A DNA stretch of 64,000 bases from Algihabitans albus. GTDB lineage: Bacteria > Pseudomonadota > Alphaproteobacteria > Kiloniellales > DSM-21159. Made by a program: the position numbers and the translations under genes. Below are positions 37,140 through 47,431 of the stretch, piece after piece. The notes beneath the pieces were generated by a model that was not told where the DNA came from, searched no databases, and saw nothing but the letters and a program-made list of their open reading frames with translations. Position 1 is the first letter of the stretch; the number at the start of each line of letters is the position of its first letter. Where the stretch lies: contig NZ_QXNY01000006.1 in the NCBI RefSeq assembly GCF_003572205.1, positions 124,001-188,000 of the forward strand. The letters run 5' to 3'.

Positions 37140-40100
37140 TCAGAACGATCCCACAAAGTAAGACTGTAGAGGCGCGACTTCAAGCTGGCCGGACTTCAGG
37201 GCCGCGATCGCCTGTACCGCCGCATCCGCACCCGCAATGGTCGTGTAGTAGGGGATTCCGTTCGTCAGGGCCGTCCGTCGGATCGAGAAGGAGTCGGCGA
37301 TCGCCTTGGCGTCCTCCGTGGTGTTGAAGACCAGCTGCACGCCGCCATCGATGATGCGGTCGACCACATGGGGCCGGCCCTCGCGCACCTTGTTGACCGC
37401 CTCGACCGGCTGACCCTGGTTGGCCAGGAACGCGGCCGTACCGCTGGTGGCGACGATGTCGAAGCCGAGATCCGAAAGCTCGGCCGCCAGCTTCGCCGCC
37501 GCCGGCTTGTCCTCGTCCCGCACCGACAGGAACGCGGTGCCCTTGCGCGGCAGCTCGACGCCGGCGCCGAGCTGCGCCTTGAGGAAGGCTTTCGCGAAGT
37601 CGCTGTCGAGGCCCATCACCTCGCCGGTAGACTTCATCTCCGGCCCCAGCACCACGTCGACGCCGGGGAAGCGCGCGAAGGGAAAGACGGCTTCCTTGAC
37701 CGCGATGTGACGGCGCTTGGCTTCCGGGATGGCGAAGCCGCGCAGTTTTTCGCCCGCCATGACGCGCGCGGCGATCTTGGCGATGGGGACGCCGGTCGCC
37801 TTGGCGACGAAGGGGACGGTCCGGCTGGCCCGCGGGTTGACCTCCAGAATGTAGATTTCGCCGCCGCGCACCGCGAACTGGACGTTCATCAGGCCGACGA
37901 CTTCCAGTCCCTTCGCCAGCAGGCGCGTCTGCCGGGCGATCTCCGTCTGGATCTCGGTCGAGAGCGAGTGAGGCGGCAGCGCGCAGGCCGAGTCGCCGGA
38001 ATGAATCCCGGCCTCCTCGATGTGCTCCATGATACCGGCGACATAGACCTCCTCGCCGTCGCTGACGGCATCCACGTCCACCTCGATGGCATCCGAAAGG
38101 TAGCTGTCGAGCAGCACCGGATTGCGCCCGGACACCCGCACGGCGGTCGCGATGTAGTCGTCCAACTCCTGCTGGTCGTGGACGATGCGCATGGCCCGCC
38201 CGCCCAGCACGTAGGAGGGGCGCAGCAGCACCGGATAGCCGATCTCGGCGGCCACCTTGCGCGCCTCCTCGACCGTCGTGGCCGTGCTGTTGGCCGGCTG
38301 CTTCAGCTCCAGCGTCCTGAGCAGTTGCTGGAAGCGGCGCCGATCCTCGGCCAGGTCGATGGCATCCGGCGAGGTGCCGAGGATCGGAATTCCGGCGGTC
38401 TCCAGGTCCTCGGCCAGCTTCAGCGGCGTCTGCCCGCCGAACTGCACGATGGCGCCCTTGAGGGTACCCTTGGCCTGTTCGGCGCGGGCGATCTCGATGA
38501 CGTCCTCGGCGGTCAGCGGTTCGAAATAGAGACGGTCGGAGGTGTCGTAGTCGGTCGAGACCGTCTCCGGGTTGCAGTTGACCATGATGGTCTCGAAGCC
38601 GGCTTCCTTCAGGGCGTAGGCGGCATGGACGCAGCAGTAGTCGAATTCGATGCCTTGGCCGATGCGGTTCGGGCCGCCGCCCAGGATCATCACCTTCGTG
38701 CGGTCGGTCGGTTCGGCCTCGCAGGCCGGCGGCGCCCAGCCGTCGCCCTCGTAGGCCGAGTACATGTAGGGGGTCAACGAGGGGAACTCGCCGCCGCAGG
38801 TGTCGATCCGCTTGTAGACGGGGCGCACGTCGCGTGCGTGCCGGGCGGCCGCGACCACCTGGACGTCGACACCGGTCAACTTGGCCAGGCGCGCGTCGGA
38901 AAATCCCATTTTTTTGAGCCGCAGGAGCCCGAGAGCGTCCTCCGGCAGGCCGTCGCGGACCACGACTGCCTCGGCTGCGACGATCTCCTCGATCTGGCGC
39001 AGGAACCAGGGATCGTACTTTGTCGCCTGCCGGATCTGCTCCAGGTTCAGGCCGTCGCGGAACGCCTGGGCCACGCTCAAGGCCCGGTCGGGCAGGGGCT
39101 TTGCCAGGTGGATCGCAACCGCTTCCCTGTCGAGGCTGCCGTCGGGGCCGCGCGTACCCGGAATCTCGATCTCGTCGAAGCCTTCGAGACCCGTCTCCAT
39201 GGAGCGCAGCGCCTTCTGAAGCGCCTCCTGCAGGCAGCGGCCGATCGCCATCGCCTCGCCGACCGATTTCATGGAGGTGGTCAGCGACGGCTCGGAGCCC
39301 GGGAATTTCTCGAAGGTGAAGCGCGGCATCTTGACGACCACGTAGTCGATGGTCGGCTCGAAGGAGGCCGGCGTCACTTTCGTGATGTCGTTGGTCAGCT
39401 CGTCCAGGGTGTAACCGACGGCCAGTTTGGCCGCGATCTTGGCGATCGGGAAGCCGGTCGCCTTGGAGGCGAGGGCGGAGGAGCGCGAGACCCGGGGGTT
39501 CATCTCGATCACCACCAGCTCGCCGCTGGCCGGATTGACCGCGAACTGCACGTTGGAGCCGCCGGTATCCACGCCGATCTCGCGCAGACAGGCGATCGAG
39601 GCGTCGCGCATCAGCTGATATTCCTTGTCGGTCAGCGTCAGCGCGGGCGCCACCGTTACGGAGTCGCCGGTGTGGATGCCCATGGGATCGATGTTCTCGA
39701 TGGAGCAGACGATGATGCAGTTGTCCGCGCGGTCGCGGACCACCTCCATCTCGTACTCTTTCCAGCCCAGAACCGACTGTTCGATGAGGCAGCTGTTGGT
39801 CGGGCTGGCGCGCAGGCCGCCGCGCACGATCTCCTCGAATTCCTCGCGATTGTAGGCGATCCCGCCGCCTGTCCCGCCGAGCGTGAAGGAGGGCCGGATG
39901 ATCGCCGGCAGGCCGGTCTTCTCCAAGGCCGCCACCGCTTCCTCATAGTCGGTGATGACGACGCTGACGGGACTCTTCAGGCCGATGGCATCCATCGCCT
40001 CGCGGAAACGCTGACGATCCTCGGCCTTGTCGATCACGTCGGCGTCGGCCCCGATCATCTCGACGCCGTACTCCTCCAGCACGCCGCTACGGAACAGCTC

Positions 40101-40400
40101 GAGCGAGGTGTTCAGTGCCGTCTGTCCGCCCATCGTCGGCAGCAGCGCATCGGGCCGCTCCTTCTCGATCACCTTGGCCACCACCTCGGGCGTGATCGGC
40201 TCGATGTAGGTGGCGTCGGCCAGACCGGGATCGGTCATGATCGTGGCTGGGTTCGAGTTCACCAGGATCACCCGGTAACCCTCCTCCCGCAGGGCCTTGC
40301 AGGCCTGGGCGCCGGAGTAGTCGAATTCGCAAGCCTGGCCGATGATGATGGGGCCGGCTCCGACGATCAGGATGGATTGGATATCGGTACGTTTCGGCAT
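37140..40400 (-). CDS. carB: Carbamoyl-phosphate synthase large subunit
   Basis: Enzyme of 1086 aa making carbamoyl phosphate for arginine and pyrimidines. It has two homologous halves, each with an ATP-grasp domain ([14 protein letters not shown] in the first, LGGRAMRIV in the second). The carboxyphosphate half opens with [22 protein letters not shown], and the allosteric MGS-like domain is at about 950-1086. Length and order are complete. No carA is adjacent upstream. Confidence 0.97.
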   Translation of the reverse strand: MPKRTDIQSILIVGAGPIIIGQACEFDYSGAQACKALREEGYRVILVNSNPATIMTDPGLADATYIEPITPEVVAKVIEKERPDALLPTMGGQTALNTSLELFRSGVLEEYGVEMIGADADVIDKAEDRQRFREAMDAIGLKSPVSVVITDYEEAVAALEKTGLPAIIRPSFTLGGTGGGIAYNREEFEEIVRGGLRASPTNSCLIEQSVLGWKEYEMEVVRDRADNCIIVCSIENIDPMGIHTGDSVTVAPALTLTDKEYQLMRDASIACLREIGVDTGGSNVQFAVNPASGELVVIEMNPRVSRSSALASKATGFPIAKIAAKLAVGYTLDELTNDITKVTPASFEPTIDYVVVKMPRFTFEKFPGSEPSLTTSMKSVGEAMAIGRCLQEALQKALRSMETGLEGFDEIEIPGTRGPDGSLDREAVAIHLAKPLPDRALSVAQAFRDGLNLEQIRQATKYDPWFLRQIEEIVAAEAVVVRDGLPEDALGLLRLKKMGFSDARLAKLTGVDVQVVAAARHARDVRPVYKRIDTCGGEFPSLTPYMYSAYEGDGWAPPACEAEPTDRTKVMILGGGPNRIGQGIEFDYCCVHAAYALKEAGFETIMVNCNPETVSTDYDTSDRLYFEPLTAEDVIEIARAEQAKGTLKGAIVQFGGQTPLKLAEDLETAGIPILGTSPDAIDLAEDRRRFQQLLRTLELKQPANSTATTVEEARKVAAEIGYPVLLRPSYVLGGRAMRIVHDQQELDDYIATAVRVSGRNPVLLDSYLSDAIEVDVDAVSDGEEVYVAGIMEHIEEAGIHSGDSACALPPHSLSTEIQTEIARQTRLLAKGLEVVGLMNVQFAVRGGEIYILEVNPRASRTVPFVAKATGVPIAKIAARVMAGEKLRGFAIPEAKRRHIAVKEAVFPFARFPGVDVVLGPEMKSTGEVMGLDSDFAKAFLKAQLGAGVELPRKGTAFLSVRDEDKPAAAKLAAELSDLGFDIVATSGTAAFLANQGQPVEAVNKVREGRPHVVDRIIDGGVQLVFNTTEDAKAIADSFSIRRTALTNGIPYYTTIAGADAAVQAIAALKSGQLEVAPLQSYFVGSF

Positions 40401-40640
40401 GAGGTCTTTGCGGCAGGTGTTTCGGGACAGGCAGGAATTTCAGGTCAGGCTGCGGTTTCGGATCGGGCTGGTCGCGCTCGCAGGGCCCCTCGCCGGAAGC
40501 GCGCTTCGCCGCGCCGGCAGGAGCCCGAAATCGGTTGGTCTGTGCTGAAGGCAGGCCTATGCCATGCGCGCGCGCGCTTGGGAAGAGGCAAGAGCGAGAG
40601 TCCGGCCGGGCAGCCCAAGGAAACCTGCGAGGCACCAAAG

Positions 40641-40670
40641 AAAAAAGGGCCGTGCCAGAAGGCACGGCCC
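40641..40670 (-). terminator. Intrinsic terminator of an unannotated minus-strand transcript
   Basis: On the minus strand a 10-bp GC stem (GGGCCGTGCC/GGCACGGCCC, loop TTCT) is followed by six T. It reads toward carB but lies about 240 bases upstream of its start, so it cannot terminate carB. It must end a short transcript starting to the right (40.68-41 kb). Confidence 0.75.
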
Positions 40671-40674
40671 AAGT

Positions 40675-40842
40675 TTAGGGAGGAAACGCCCTTAGAGACG
40701 TACGACAGAGCAGCAGCGGACGGTGCCGCCCATGTCGCACTGCACAATTTGGGCTTCGTCCGTCGACTTGGCAAGGGAAAAAGCTATCACGCTGATCTAG
40801 CTGAAATTCTCTTTCTGTAACGTGGCATTTAGAGAACACCAT
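40675..40842 (-). other. Possible small gene or sRNA ending at the orphan terminator
   Basis: The minus strand between the orphan terminator and the transglycosylase gene holds a 55-codon frame (ATG at 40842, MVFSKCHVTEREFQ at its start) whose TAA lies directly before the terminator stem. A second frame from GTG 40790 gives 32 codons ending VRCCSVVRL. Neither has a strong ribosome-binding site or a recognised family. A non-coding RNA is equally possible. Confidence 0.3.
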
Positions 40843-40992
40843 TGCCACCGTCGCATGCTGCAATGCAGCAGAAATATGGCGAATCAAGGGTTTGGCGGAG
40901 ACACGCCTGGATTTGGCAGGAACCGAACGGAGATTGGCACGCGGTTTGCTGCGGTTTCTTCGAAAACGCGCGCCGCGATCCGGGAGAAGACC

Positions 40993-41826
40993 ATGCTCGG
41001 CCTCACGTTTGGACTTCCATTCGGCCTCAAGCCACAGATCGGACCACAGACCCGAACACCGATCGGACGGGGCCTTTTGGCGCTGACCCTCGCCTGCGCC
41101 ACCGCTGCCCTGGCGACTCCCGCCTTGGCGACCCTCGAAGCGCCGAAATCCGGCGGAATTCCTGCCGGAGTCGCAGACGAGGGTCCCGGGCCGGTCCCTG
41201 GCGGCATCCCTCATGTTCAGCCGCTTTCGCCGTGGGAGCTCTGCGGCCGGAACATCGCGGCGGCCGAGCAGCTCTTGAATCTGCCGAAACACCTGCTGAC
41301 CGCCCTTTCCCGCACCGAGTCGGGCCGTTGGAGCCGGGAGCGGCAGGCACATCTTGCCTGGCCCTGGACGGTCATGGCCGAGGGCAAGGGGCGTTATCTG
41401 CCGACCAAGGCCGCCGCCATCGCCGAAGTCGAGTCGCTGAAGGCCCGTGGGGTGCGCAACATCGACGTTGGCTGCATGCAGATCAATCTGCACTTCCATC
41501 CCGATGCCTTCGAGTCGATCACGCAGGCTTTCGACCCGGCCTTCAATGTCGCCTATGCGGCGAAGTTTCTGACTGATCTGCGGGCCAAGACTAATAGCTG
41601 GACCAAGGCCATCGGGCGCTATCACTCCGCCACGCCGGCTTTCGCCAACCGCTACCGCGGTAAGGTGTTCCGCTACTGGAACGAGGAAAAGCGCCTCGCC
41701 GCCCAGGCGGCGCGGGAAGCCCGCCGTGCTGCGCGCGAGGCTGCGAAGGCCCAAGCGTCGGCCGTCTCGCTCGACGCGCATTTGGCCGGTCTTGCCGATC
41801 AGGCGGCTCCCGGCGCCATCCGTTAA
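40993..41826 (+). CDS. Lytic transglycosylase, SLT domain
   Basis: Exported protein of 277 aa with a signal peptide or anchor (about residues 25-47). The SLT domain begins LPKHLLTALSRTESGRWS with catalytic E109 in the TESG motif, followed by NIDVGCMQINLHFHPDAF and AIGRYHSATP. The C-terminus is a charged Ala/Arg helix (RLAAQAAREARRAAREAAK). It would cleave peptidoglycan glycan strands in the periplasm. The ATG was chosen behind GGGAG. Confidence 0.85.
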   Translation: MLGLTFGLPFGLKPQIGPQTRTPIGRGLLALTLACATAALATPALATLEAPKSGGIPAGVADEGPGPVPGGIPHVQPLSPWELCGRNIAAAEQLLNLPKHLLTALSRTESGRWSRERQAHLAWPWTVMAEGKGRYLPTKAAAIAEVESLKARGVRNIDVGCMQINLHFHPDAFESITQAFDPAFNVAYAAKFLTDLRAKTNSWTKAIGRYHSATPAFANRYRGKVFRYWNEEKRLAAQAAREARRAAREAAKAQASAVSLDAHLAGLADQAAPGAIR

Positions 41827-41956
41827 GGCCGCCAAGCCGGCGGTCGTTCGCCCGGCCCGACGGGTGACTCCGGCCCGATCGACCAGTCTGTCGAAAGGCT
41901 TCGGGCGAGGTCAGGTCCAGGCCAACGGCTGTCGCCGCCCGTACCGGCCTCCCCGA

Positions 41957-41979
41957 CCCCGCGCGAGGCGTGGGGTTTT
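41957..41979 (+). terminator. Putative terminator after the transglycosylase gene
   Basis: CCCCGC and GCGTGGGG arms (one G-T pair) close a short loop and are followed by TTTT. It lies 130 bases downstream of the transglycosylase stop in a gene-free gap. Confidence 0.45.
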
Positions 41980-42079
41980 CACGCAATGCGATTCAAATAT
42001 TGAATAAAGACAATCTTTCGCTGTATCATCAACCATAAGCTGCGCAATTAAGCGCACAAGCACGCAGGGGGATGCAGCC

Positions 42080-42967
42080 GTGGCGACCGTCGATGTCAGC
42101 GTTCCATCGGAAGCGAAGCCGAGTTCCGACTTCTTCTACTTTTCCCGAGAGGCCATGCGGGACCTTGGTCTCAGGCATGCCGAGGCGTTTCAGAGCGCCA
42201 AGCCCTTTCCTCACGTCGTCATCGACGACTTCCTGCCGCTCGAGGTGGCCCGGCGGATCGCCTCGACCTTCCCGGACAGCGCCTATCCAGGCTGGCGTCT
42301 CACGGGGCCCGGGGACGCGAAACACAGCAACGATCGCCGGATCGAGAAGCTGACCACGGGCAATGAGGAAACCTTTCCGCCCTACATCCGCCATGTGATG
42401 TACGGGTTGCAGTCCGGCGTCTTCTGCGACTTCCTCAGCCGTTTGACGGGGATCGAGTTTCTGTCCCCCGATCCGGGATTCCACGGCTGCGGTCTGCACT
42501 CGACCGGCCGGGGGGGCCGCCTGATGGTGCACGTCGACGCCTCGCGCCACCCGGACAAGAAGATGTCCCAGGTGATCAACTGCCTTTACTACTGCACGCC
42601 GGACTGGAAGCCGGAGTACGGCGGCGCGCTGGAGCTCTGGAACGAGGACGCCAGCGCCTGCGTGACCAAGATCGAACCCCTGTTCAACCGCATGGCGGTT
42701 TTCTTCACGGGCCGGCGCTCCTTCCACGGCCATCCGCATCCGCTCGCCTGTCCGGACGGCCTGCGCCGCAACTCTCTGGCGACCTACTACTACACGACGG
42801 ACGAGACCAAGGCGGATATCGACTACACCAACTATGTGCAGTGGGTGGCGACGAACGAACACGATGCTGCCTCCCTGCAGCACCGTGTGAAAAGCAGGAT
42901 GCGCAAGCACCTTCCTGCATCCGTCGTCAACCGGGCCGCGACCTGGGTCCGGCGTTTGAAGAGCTAG
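42080..42967 (+). CDS. 2-oxoglutarate/Fe(II)-dependent oxygenase (P4H-like)
   Basis: Protein of 295 aa with the double-stranded beta-helix metal triad: H151-V-D153 in MVHVDASRH, and a distal histidine at about 216 in SFHGHPHPL. The 2-oxoglutarate-binding arginine lies in RRNSLATYYYT. This is the prolyl-4-hydroxylase-like group often found beside surface-polysaccharide or sulfotransferase genes. GTG start follows CAGGGGG. The substrate is unknown. Its stop shares a CTAG with the convergent ankyrin gene. Confidence 0.83.
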   Translation: MATVDVSVPSEAKPSSDFFYFSREAMRDLGLRHAEAFQSAKPFPHVVIDDFLPLEVARRIASTFPDSAYPGWRLTGPGDAKHSNDRRIEKLTTGNEETFPPYIRHVMYGLQSGVFCDFLSRLTGIEFLSPDPGFHGCGLHSTGRGGRLMVHVDASRHPDKKMSQVINCLYYCTPDWKPEYGGALELWNEDASACVTKIEPLFNRMAVFFTGRRSFHGHPHPLACPDGLRRNSLATYYYTTDETKADIDYTNYVQWVATNEHDAASLQHRVKSRMRKHLPASVVNRAATWVRRLKS

Positions 42968-43374
42968 CTTCTGGCGGCGAAAAGCTCGGCCTGAACCTCT
43001 GTCGCGTTGGGGCACCAGTCGGCCCACTTGTGGGCGTCGAAGCCCCAGCGGTTGCTGTGTGCGACGTCGGCACCGGCCGTCAGCAGCCGCTTGACGATCT
43101 TGAGGTGGCCGCGCGCGGCGGCGATCATCAGCGGCGTGTTGCCGGCGTCGCTGGCGCGCTCCACCTCGGCACCGCGTTCCAGCAGGCCCTCGACCAGGAC
43201 CGGATCGCCCTTGCCGGCGGCGTAGTAAAGCAGACTGCAGCCCCAGCGGTCGCGGGCGTTGACGCTCGAAGACGCGTCCTTGTCGGCCGCCGCCCCGGCC
43301 TCGTCCAGCGCGGCGAAGAGCGCGTCTGTCTCGCCCCTCTCCAGAAAGTGAAAGAGGTCAGGGCTCTCTGCCAT
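42964..43374 (-). CDS. Ankyrin-repeat protein
   Basis: Small cytoplasmic protein of 136 aa with about three ankyrin repeats. They include RDRWGCSLLYYAAGKGDPVLVEGLLERGAEV (in parts) and AGNTPLMIAAARGHLKIVKRLLTAGADV. The ATG at 43374 has GGAGG upstream. A TTG at 43434 in frame is unlikely. It is a probable protein-interaction module; the partner is unknown. Confidence 0.8.
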   Translation of the reverse strand: MAESPDLFHFLERGETDALFAALDEAGAAADKDASSSVNARDRWGCSLLYYAAGKGDPVLVEGLLERGAEVERASDAGNTPLMIAAARGHLKIVKRLLTAGADVAHSNRWGFDAHKWADWCPNATEVQAELFAARS

Positions 43375-43463
43375 CGCGACGGTTTCCTCCAAAAGCTCTT
43401 TCCGGTTATTCCCAGGCCTACGGCCCTGCGTCAAGCGCAGGCCGGCAACGGGAGCACCGCCTT

Positions 43464-44666
43464 ATGAGTCCAACTTCGACCGCGAGCGTCATGGAGTCCA
43501 TCGATCTTGCCCGCGTGCGCGCCGAGACGCCCGGCTGTGCCAAGGTCGCCCACTTCAATAACGCCGGTGCGGCCCTGATGCCGACACCGGTGGTCGAGGC
43601 GCAGATCGCCCATCTGCGGCGCGAGGCCGAGATCGGCGGCTACGAGGCCAGGGCCGAGGCCGCCGAGCGGTTGGACAGCGTCTACGGCTCCATCGGCCGT
43701 CTGCTGAACTGCGGTGCCGAGGAGATCGCGCTGGTCGAGAACGCCACGGTGGCCTGGAACCTGGCCTTCCAGGCTTTCGACTGGCAGCCGGGGGACAAGG
43801 TTCTGACGGCCGAAGCTGAATATGCCTCGAACTACATCGCCTATTTGCATGCGCGGCAGCGCCGCGGCATCGAGGTGGTCGCCGTGCCGAGCGACGCCAG
43901 CGGGCAGGTCGACCTGGAGGAACTGGAGCGCCGGATCGACCCCAAGGTCAAGCTGATCGCCATCACCCATGTGCCGACCAACGGCGGTCTGGTCAATCCG
44001 GCGGCGGCGGTCGGCCGGATCGCCCGCGCCAAGGGCATTCCCTTCCTGCTCGACGCCTGCCAATCTACGGGTCAGTTGGATATCGACGTAGAGGCCATCG
44101 GCTGCGACCTGCTGTCGGCGACCGGGCGCAAGTATCTGCGGGCGCCGCGCGGGACCGGTTTTCTCTATGTCCGGCGCAGCCTGCTCGAGCGGCTGGACCC
44201 GCCCTTTCCCGATTTGCGGTCGGCCCGTTGGGAGGCCCCGGACCGCTTCGTCTGGTACGACGGCGCCCGCCGCTTCGAGAACTGGGAGTTCAACTATGCC
44301 GCAGTCCTCGGCCTGGGCGCGGCGGTGGACTACGCGCTGGACTTGGGCCTGCCGGCCATCGAGGCCCGCGTGACGGCCCTGGCGGCGGAGCTGCGCGAGC
44401 GCCTGGGGGCCGTCTCCGGTATCGAGGTGACGGATCTTGGCGAGACGCGCTGCGGCCTCTGCACCTTCACCATTGCAGGCCGGGAGGCCAGCGACGTTGC
44501 CGCCAAGCTGCGCAACCAGGCGATCAACCTTTCCGTCAGCGATCCCAACGGCACGCTGCTCGACGCCACCCGGCGCGGCCTGCCGGACCTGGTCCGTGCC
44601 AGCGTCCACTACTACAACGACGCCGAGGAGATGGACCGCCTGATCGCCGCTCTCGCGGCCCTCTAG
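43464..44666 (+). CDS. Class V aminotransferase (PLP), cysteine-desulfurase-like
   Basis: PLP enzyme of 400 aa. The opening FNNAGAALMP, the cofactor aspartate in LLDACQSTGQ (D197) and the Schiff-base lysine K223 in SATGRKYLRAPRGTGFLYV are clear. The active-site cysteine loop of true cysteine desulfurases is not obvious near residues 330-345, although GLCTF lies there. It could be a desulfurase/lyase or epimerase-like member. The MOSC gene 11 bases downstream suggests sulfur handling. Confidence 0.8.
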   Translation: MSPTSTASVMESIDLARVRAETPGCAKVAHFNNAGAALMPTPVVEAQIAHLRREAEIGGYEARAEAAERLDSVYGSIGRLLNCGAEEIALVENATVAWNLAFQAFDWQPGDKVLTAEAEYASNYIAYLHARQRRGIEVVAVPSDASGQVDLEELERRIDPKVKLIAITHVPTNGGLVNPAAAVGRIARAKGIPFLLDACQSTGQLDIDVEAIGCDLLSATGRKYLRAPRGTGFLYVRRSLLERLDPPFPDLRSARWEAPDRFVWYDGARRFENWEFNYAAVLGLGAAVDYALDLGLPAIEARVTALAAELRERLGAVSGIEVTDLGETRCGLCTFTIAGREASDVAAKLRNQAINLSVSDPNGTLLDATRRGLPDLVRASVHYYNDAEEMDRLIAALAAL

Positions 44667-44677
44667 GAGCCTGGAAG

Positions 44678-45235
44678 ATGCCGTTGCAGATGAAAGCTGC
44701 CGAAGTTGTGGCGGTCGCCGCCCGTGCCGGCCATCGCTTCAGCAAGACCCTGCGGCCGGAGATCCGTCTGCTGGCCGGCCTCGGCGTCGAGGGCGATGCG
44801 CACAAGGGCGCCACGGTCAAGCATCGCTCCCGCGTGGCACGCGACGCCGGTCAGCCGAACCTGCGCCAGGTTCATCTGGTTCATGCCGAGCTGTTCGACG
44901 TCCTGGCGGGCAGGGGCTTCGGCGTGAAGCCGGGCGATATCGGCGAAAACGTCACGACCCGAAATCTCGACCTTCTCGCCCTGCCGACCGGGGCGCGGCT
45001 TCGGATCGGCGAGAAGGCGCTGGTCGAGGTCACCGGCCTGCGCAACCCCTGCGCCCAGCTCGATGTCTTTCAGCCCGGCCTGATGAAGGCCGTTCTGGAC
45101 CGCGACTCCGACGGTGCCCTGATCCGCCTCGCCGGCGTCATGGGTGTCGTGATCGCCGGCGGCAGGGTGCGTCCCGGCGATGCCATCGCCGTGGAGCTGC
45201 CGGCCGGGGCGCGGCAAAACCTGCAGCCGGTCTAG
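44678..45235 (+). CDS. MOSC domain protein
   Basis: Protein of 185 aa consisting almost entirely of a MOSC (molybdenum cofactor sulfurase C-terminal) domain. It contains VEGDAHKG, HLVHAELFDVL, PGDIGENVTTRNLDL and the conserved cysteine in GLRNPCAQLDVF. MOSC proteins carry sulfur or Mo-cofactor ligands to enzymes. Co-directional with a class V aminotransferase 11 bases upstream, echoing the two domains of Moco sulfurase. Start follows AGGAGCCTGGAAG. Confidence 0.85.
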   Translation: MPLQMKAAEVVAVAARAGHRFSKTLRPEIRLLAGLGVEGDAHKGATVKHRSRVARDAGQPNLRQVHLVHAELFDVLAGRGFGVKPGDIGENVTTRNLDLLALPTGARLRIGEKALVEVTGLRNPCAQLDVFQPGLMKAVLDRDSDGALIRLAGVMGVVIAGGRVRPGDAIAVELPAGARQNLQPV

Positions 45236-45365
45236 CGGGCGGTCCCAACCGCTTTTCGGCGGCCTGTGACGGCGCGCCACACCGCTGGACTTGTGACGAG
45301 GCGGTGCTTGTGAGGCGGCGGCGCACTGCTTAATCTAACGGCTTGCCAGAATGGGGAGGTTCGTC

Positions 45366-46325
45366 ATGGCCGAGTCGCGCCACGTCCAGGTTTTGATCGT
45401 CGGGTCCGGTGCCGCGGGTCTGACCGCCGCGATCTATACGGCCCGCGCCAACCTGAAGCCCGTGGTCCTGGCCGGCCTTCAGCCGGGCGGCCAGATGACG
45501 ATCACCACTGATGTCGAGAACTATCCCGGCTTTGCCGACGTGATCCAGGGGCCCTGGCTGATGGAGCAGATGTCCAAGCAGGCCGAACACGTCGGCGCGG
45601 AGCTGCTCTACGACCTGGCGACCGAGGTCGATCTCGACCGCCGCCCCTTCGTCGTGCGCTGCGACAGCGGTGCGACGCTGACCGCCGATGCGCTGATCGT
45701 CGCGACCGGCGCCTCGGCGCGCTGGCTGGGCCTGGAGAGCGAGCAGACCTTCAACGGGCGCGGCGTCTCGGCCTGCGCGACCTGCGACGGCTTCTTCTAT
45801 CGCGACAAGGAGGTCTGCGTGGTCGGCGGCGGCAACACCGCCGTGGAGGAGGCGCTCTATCTCGCCAACATCGCCAGCAAGGTCACCCTGATTCACCGCC
45901 GCGACAGCCTGCGCGCCGAAAAGATCATGCAGGACCGTCTTTTCAAGCACCCCAAGGTCATGGTGGTCTGGGACCACGTGGTGGAGGAGGTGCTGGGCGA
46001 CGAGATGGGCGTGACGGGGGTCCGTGCGAAGAACGTCAAGACCGGCGCCACCCAGGACATCGCCTGTCACGGCTTCTTCGTCGCCATCGGCCACGACCCG
46101 GCCACGGCCTTCGTCAAGGGCAAGCTGCCGATGGACGAGGAGGGCTACATCCTGGCCGAGTCGGGCTCCACCAGGACGGCGATCCCCGGCGTCTTTGCCG
46201 CCGGCGACTGCGTGGACAAGGTATTTCGCCAGGCCGTCACGGCTGCCGGCATGGGCTGCATGGCGGCGCTGGAGGCGGAAAAGTATCTGGCGGCGCTGGG
46301 CGATCAGGCGGTCGCCGCCGAGTAG
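45366..46325 (+). CDS. trxB: Thioredoxin-disulfide reductase
   Basis: NADPH-dependent flavoprotein of 319 aa. It has the FAD motif VLIVGSGAAGLTAAIYTARA, GGQMTITTDVENYPGF, the redox pair C137-A-T-C140, the NADPH motif VVGGGNTAVEEALYLA, and the closing FAAGDCVDKVFRQAVTAAG. The ATG 45366 follows GGGGAGG. A LysR gene lies downstream in the same direction, a frequent arrangement in related genomes. Confidence 0.94.
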   Translation: MAESRHVQVLIVGSGAAGLTAAIYTARANLKPVVLAGLQPGGQMTITTDVENYPGFADVIQGPWLMEQMSKQAEHVGAELLYDLATEVDLDRRPFVVRCDSGATLTADALIVATGASARWLGLESEQTFNGRGVSACATCDGFFYRDKEVCVVGGGNTAVEEALYLANIASKVTLIHRRDSLRAEKIMQDRLFKHPKVMVVWDHVVEEVLGDEMGVTGVRAKNVKTGATQDIACHGFFVAIGHDPATAFVKGKLPMDEEGYILAESGSTRTAIPGVFAAGDCVDKVFRQAVTAAGMGCMAALEAEKYLAALGDQAVAAE

Positions 46326-46484
46326 CGCGCGCAATCGCAGCTTCGCCGCGCGCGGAGCGGTGGGGTGGGGCGTCCAGCTTCGCCGGGCTGGGCTTTTAGC
46401 TCTTCCAACTTCTATAGTTAGGGCGCGCCGTTCGAGTCGGACGTTTCTTCGCGGCGCTAACTCCAGTGGGGGCGGAGTCCTTTG

Positions 46485-47375
46485 ATGGACTGGGACAAGC
46501 TGCGCATTTTCCACGCCGTTGCGGAAGCGGGCAGCTTCACGCATGCGGGCGAGGTGTTGAATCTCAGCCAGTCGGCGGTCAGCCGGCAGATCTCGGCCCT
46601 CGAGGAGTCCTTGAAGGTCCCGTTGTTTCACCGCCATGCGCGCGGGCTGATTCTGACCGAACAGGGCGAGTTGCTCTACCACACGGCGCATGAGGTCTTC
46701 GGCAAGCTGGCGATGACCGAGGCGCTGCTGACCGAAAGCAAGGACCGGCCGCGCGGACCGCTCAAGGTCACCACGACTGTCGCCTTCGGCTCGACCTGGC
46801 TCGCACCGCGGGTGCGCGAGTTCCTGGAACTCTATCCCGAGATCGAGCTGCATATGATCCTGGACGACCGGGAACTCGATCTCTCGATGCGCCAGGCGGA
46901 CGTGGCCATTCGTTTGTCGCCGCCGCGCCAGGCCGACCTGATCCAGCGCCACCTGCTGACCGTGCACATGCACGCCTTCGCCTCGACGGCCTACCTCAAG
47001 AAGCACGGCCTGCCGAAGGTGCCGAGCGATCTGGACAACCATCGGATCGTCGTCTACGGCGAAGACACCCGTCCCCCGGTTCCCGACGTGAACTGGCTGT
47101 TGCGCATCGGCATGCCCTCGAATTCGATGCGCCGGGCCGCGCTGACCCTCAACAACGTCTACGCCATCATGCAGGCCGTCTCCTCCGGCGCCGGCTTGGG
47201 CGCCTTGCCCGAGTTCATGGTGCAGGAGGGCAGCGATCTGGTGCATGTCTTGCCGGAGTCCGAGGGGCCGCGCATCGACGCCTACTTCGTCTATCCGGAG
47301 GAGCTGCGCGGCACGCGGCGGATCGAGGTCTTCCGGGATTTCCTGCTGCGCCAGGTCGCTCAATCGCGCTTCTAA
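46485..47375 (+). CDS. LysR family transcriptional regulator
   Basis: Regulator of 296 aa with N-terminal HTH WDKLRIFHAVAEAGSFTHAGEVL followed by SQSAVSRQISALEESLKV (in parts), and a LysR effector domain (PLKVTTTVAFGSTWLAPRVREF). The target is unknown. Its location after trxB suggests, but does not prove, redox-linked control. Confidence 0.87.
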   Translation: MDWDKLRIFHAVAEAGSFTHAGEVLNLSQSAVSRQISALEESLKVPLFHRHARGLILTEQGELLYHTAHEVFGKLAMTEALLTESKDRPRGPLKVTTTVAFGSTWLAPRVREFLELYPEIELHMILDDRELDLSMRQADVAIRLSPPRQADLIQRHLLTVHMHAFASTAYLKKHGLPKVPSDLDNHRIVVYGEDTRPPVPDVNWLLRIGMPSNSMRRAALTLNNVYAIMQAVSSGAGLGALPEFMVQEGSDLVHVLPESEGPRIDAYFVYPEELRGTRRIEVFRDFLLRQVAQSRF

Positions 47376-47431
47376 CCGCCCGGCTTTCGGCCGGCGCGCG
47401 TTCAGATGCCTTGCCGGTACGGGACCTCGCG

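Noticed and set aside
37368-40820. 1150-codon + strand frame
   Set aside because: It is the antisense shadow of carB; composition is Arg/Gly/Asp-rich without any domain, while carB on the other strand is fully conserved.
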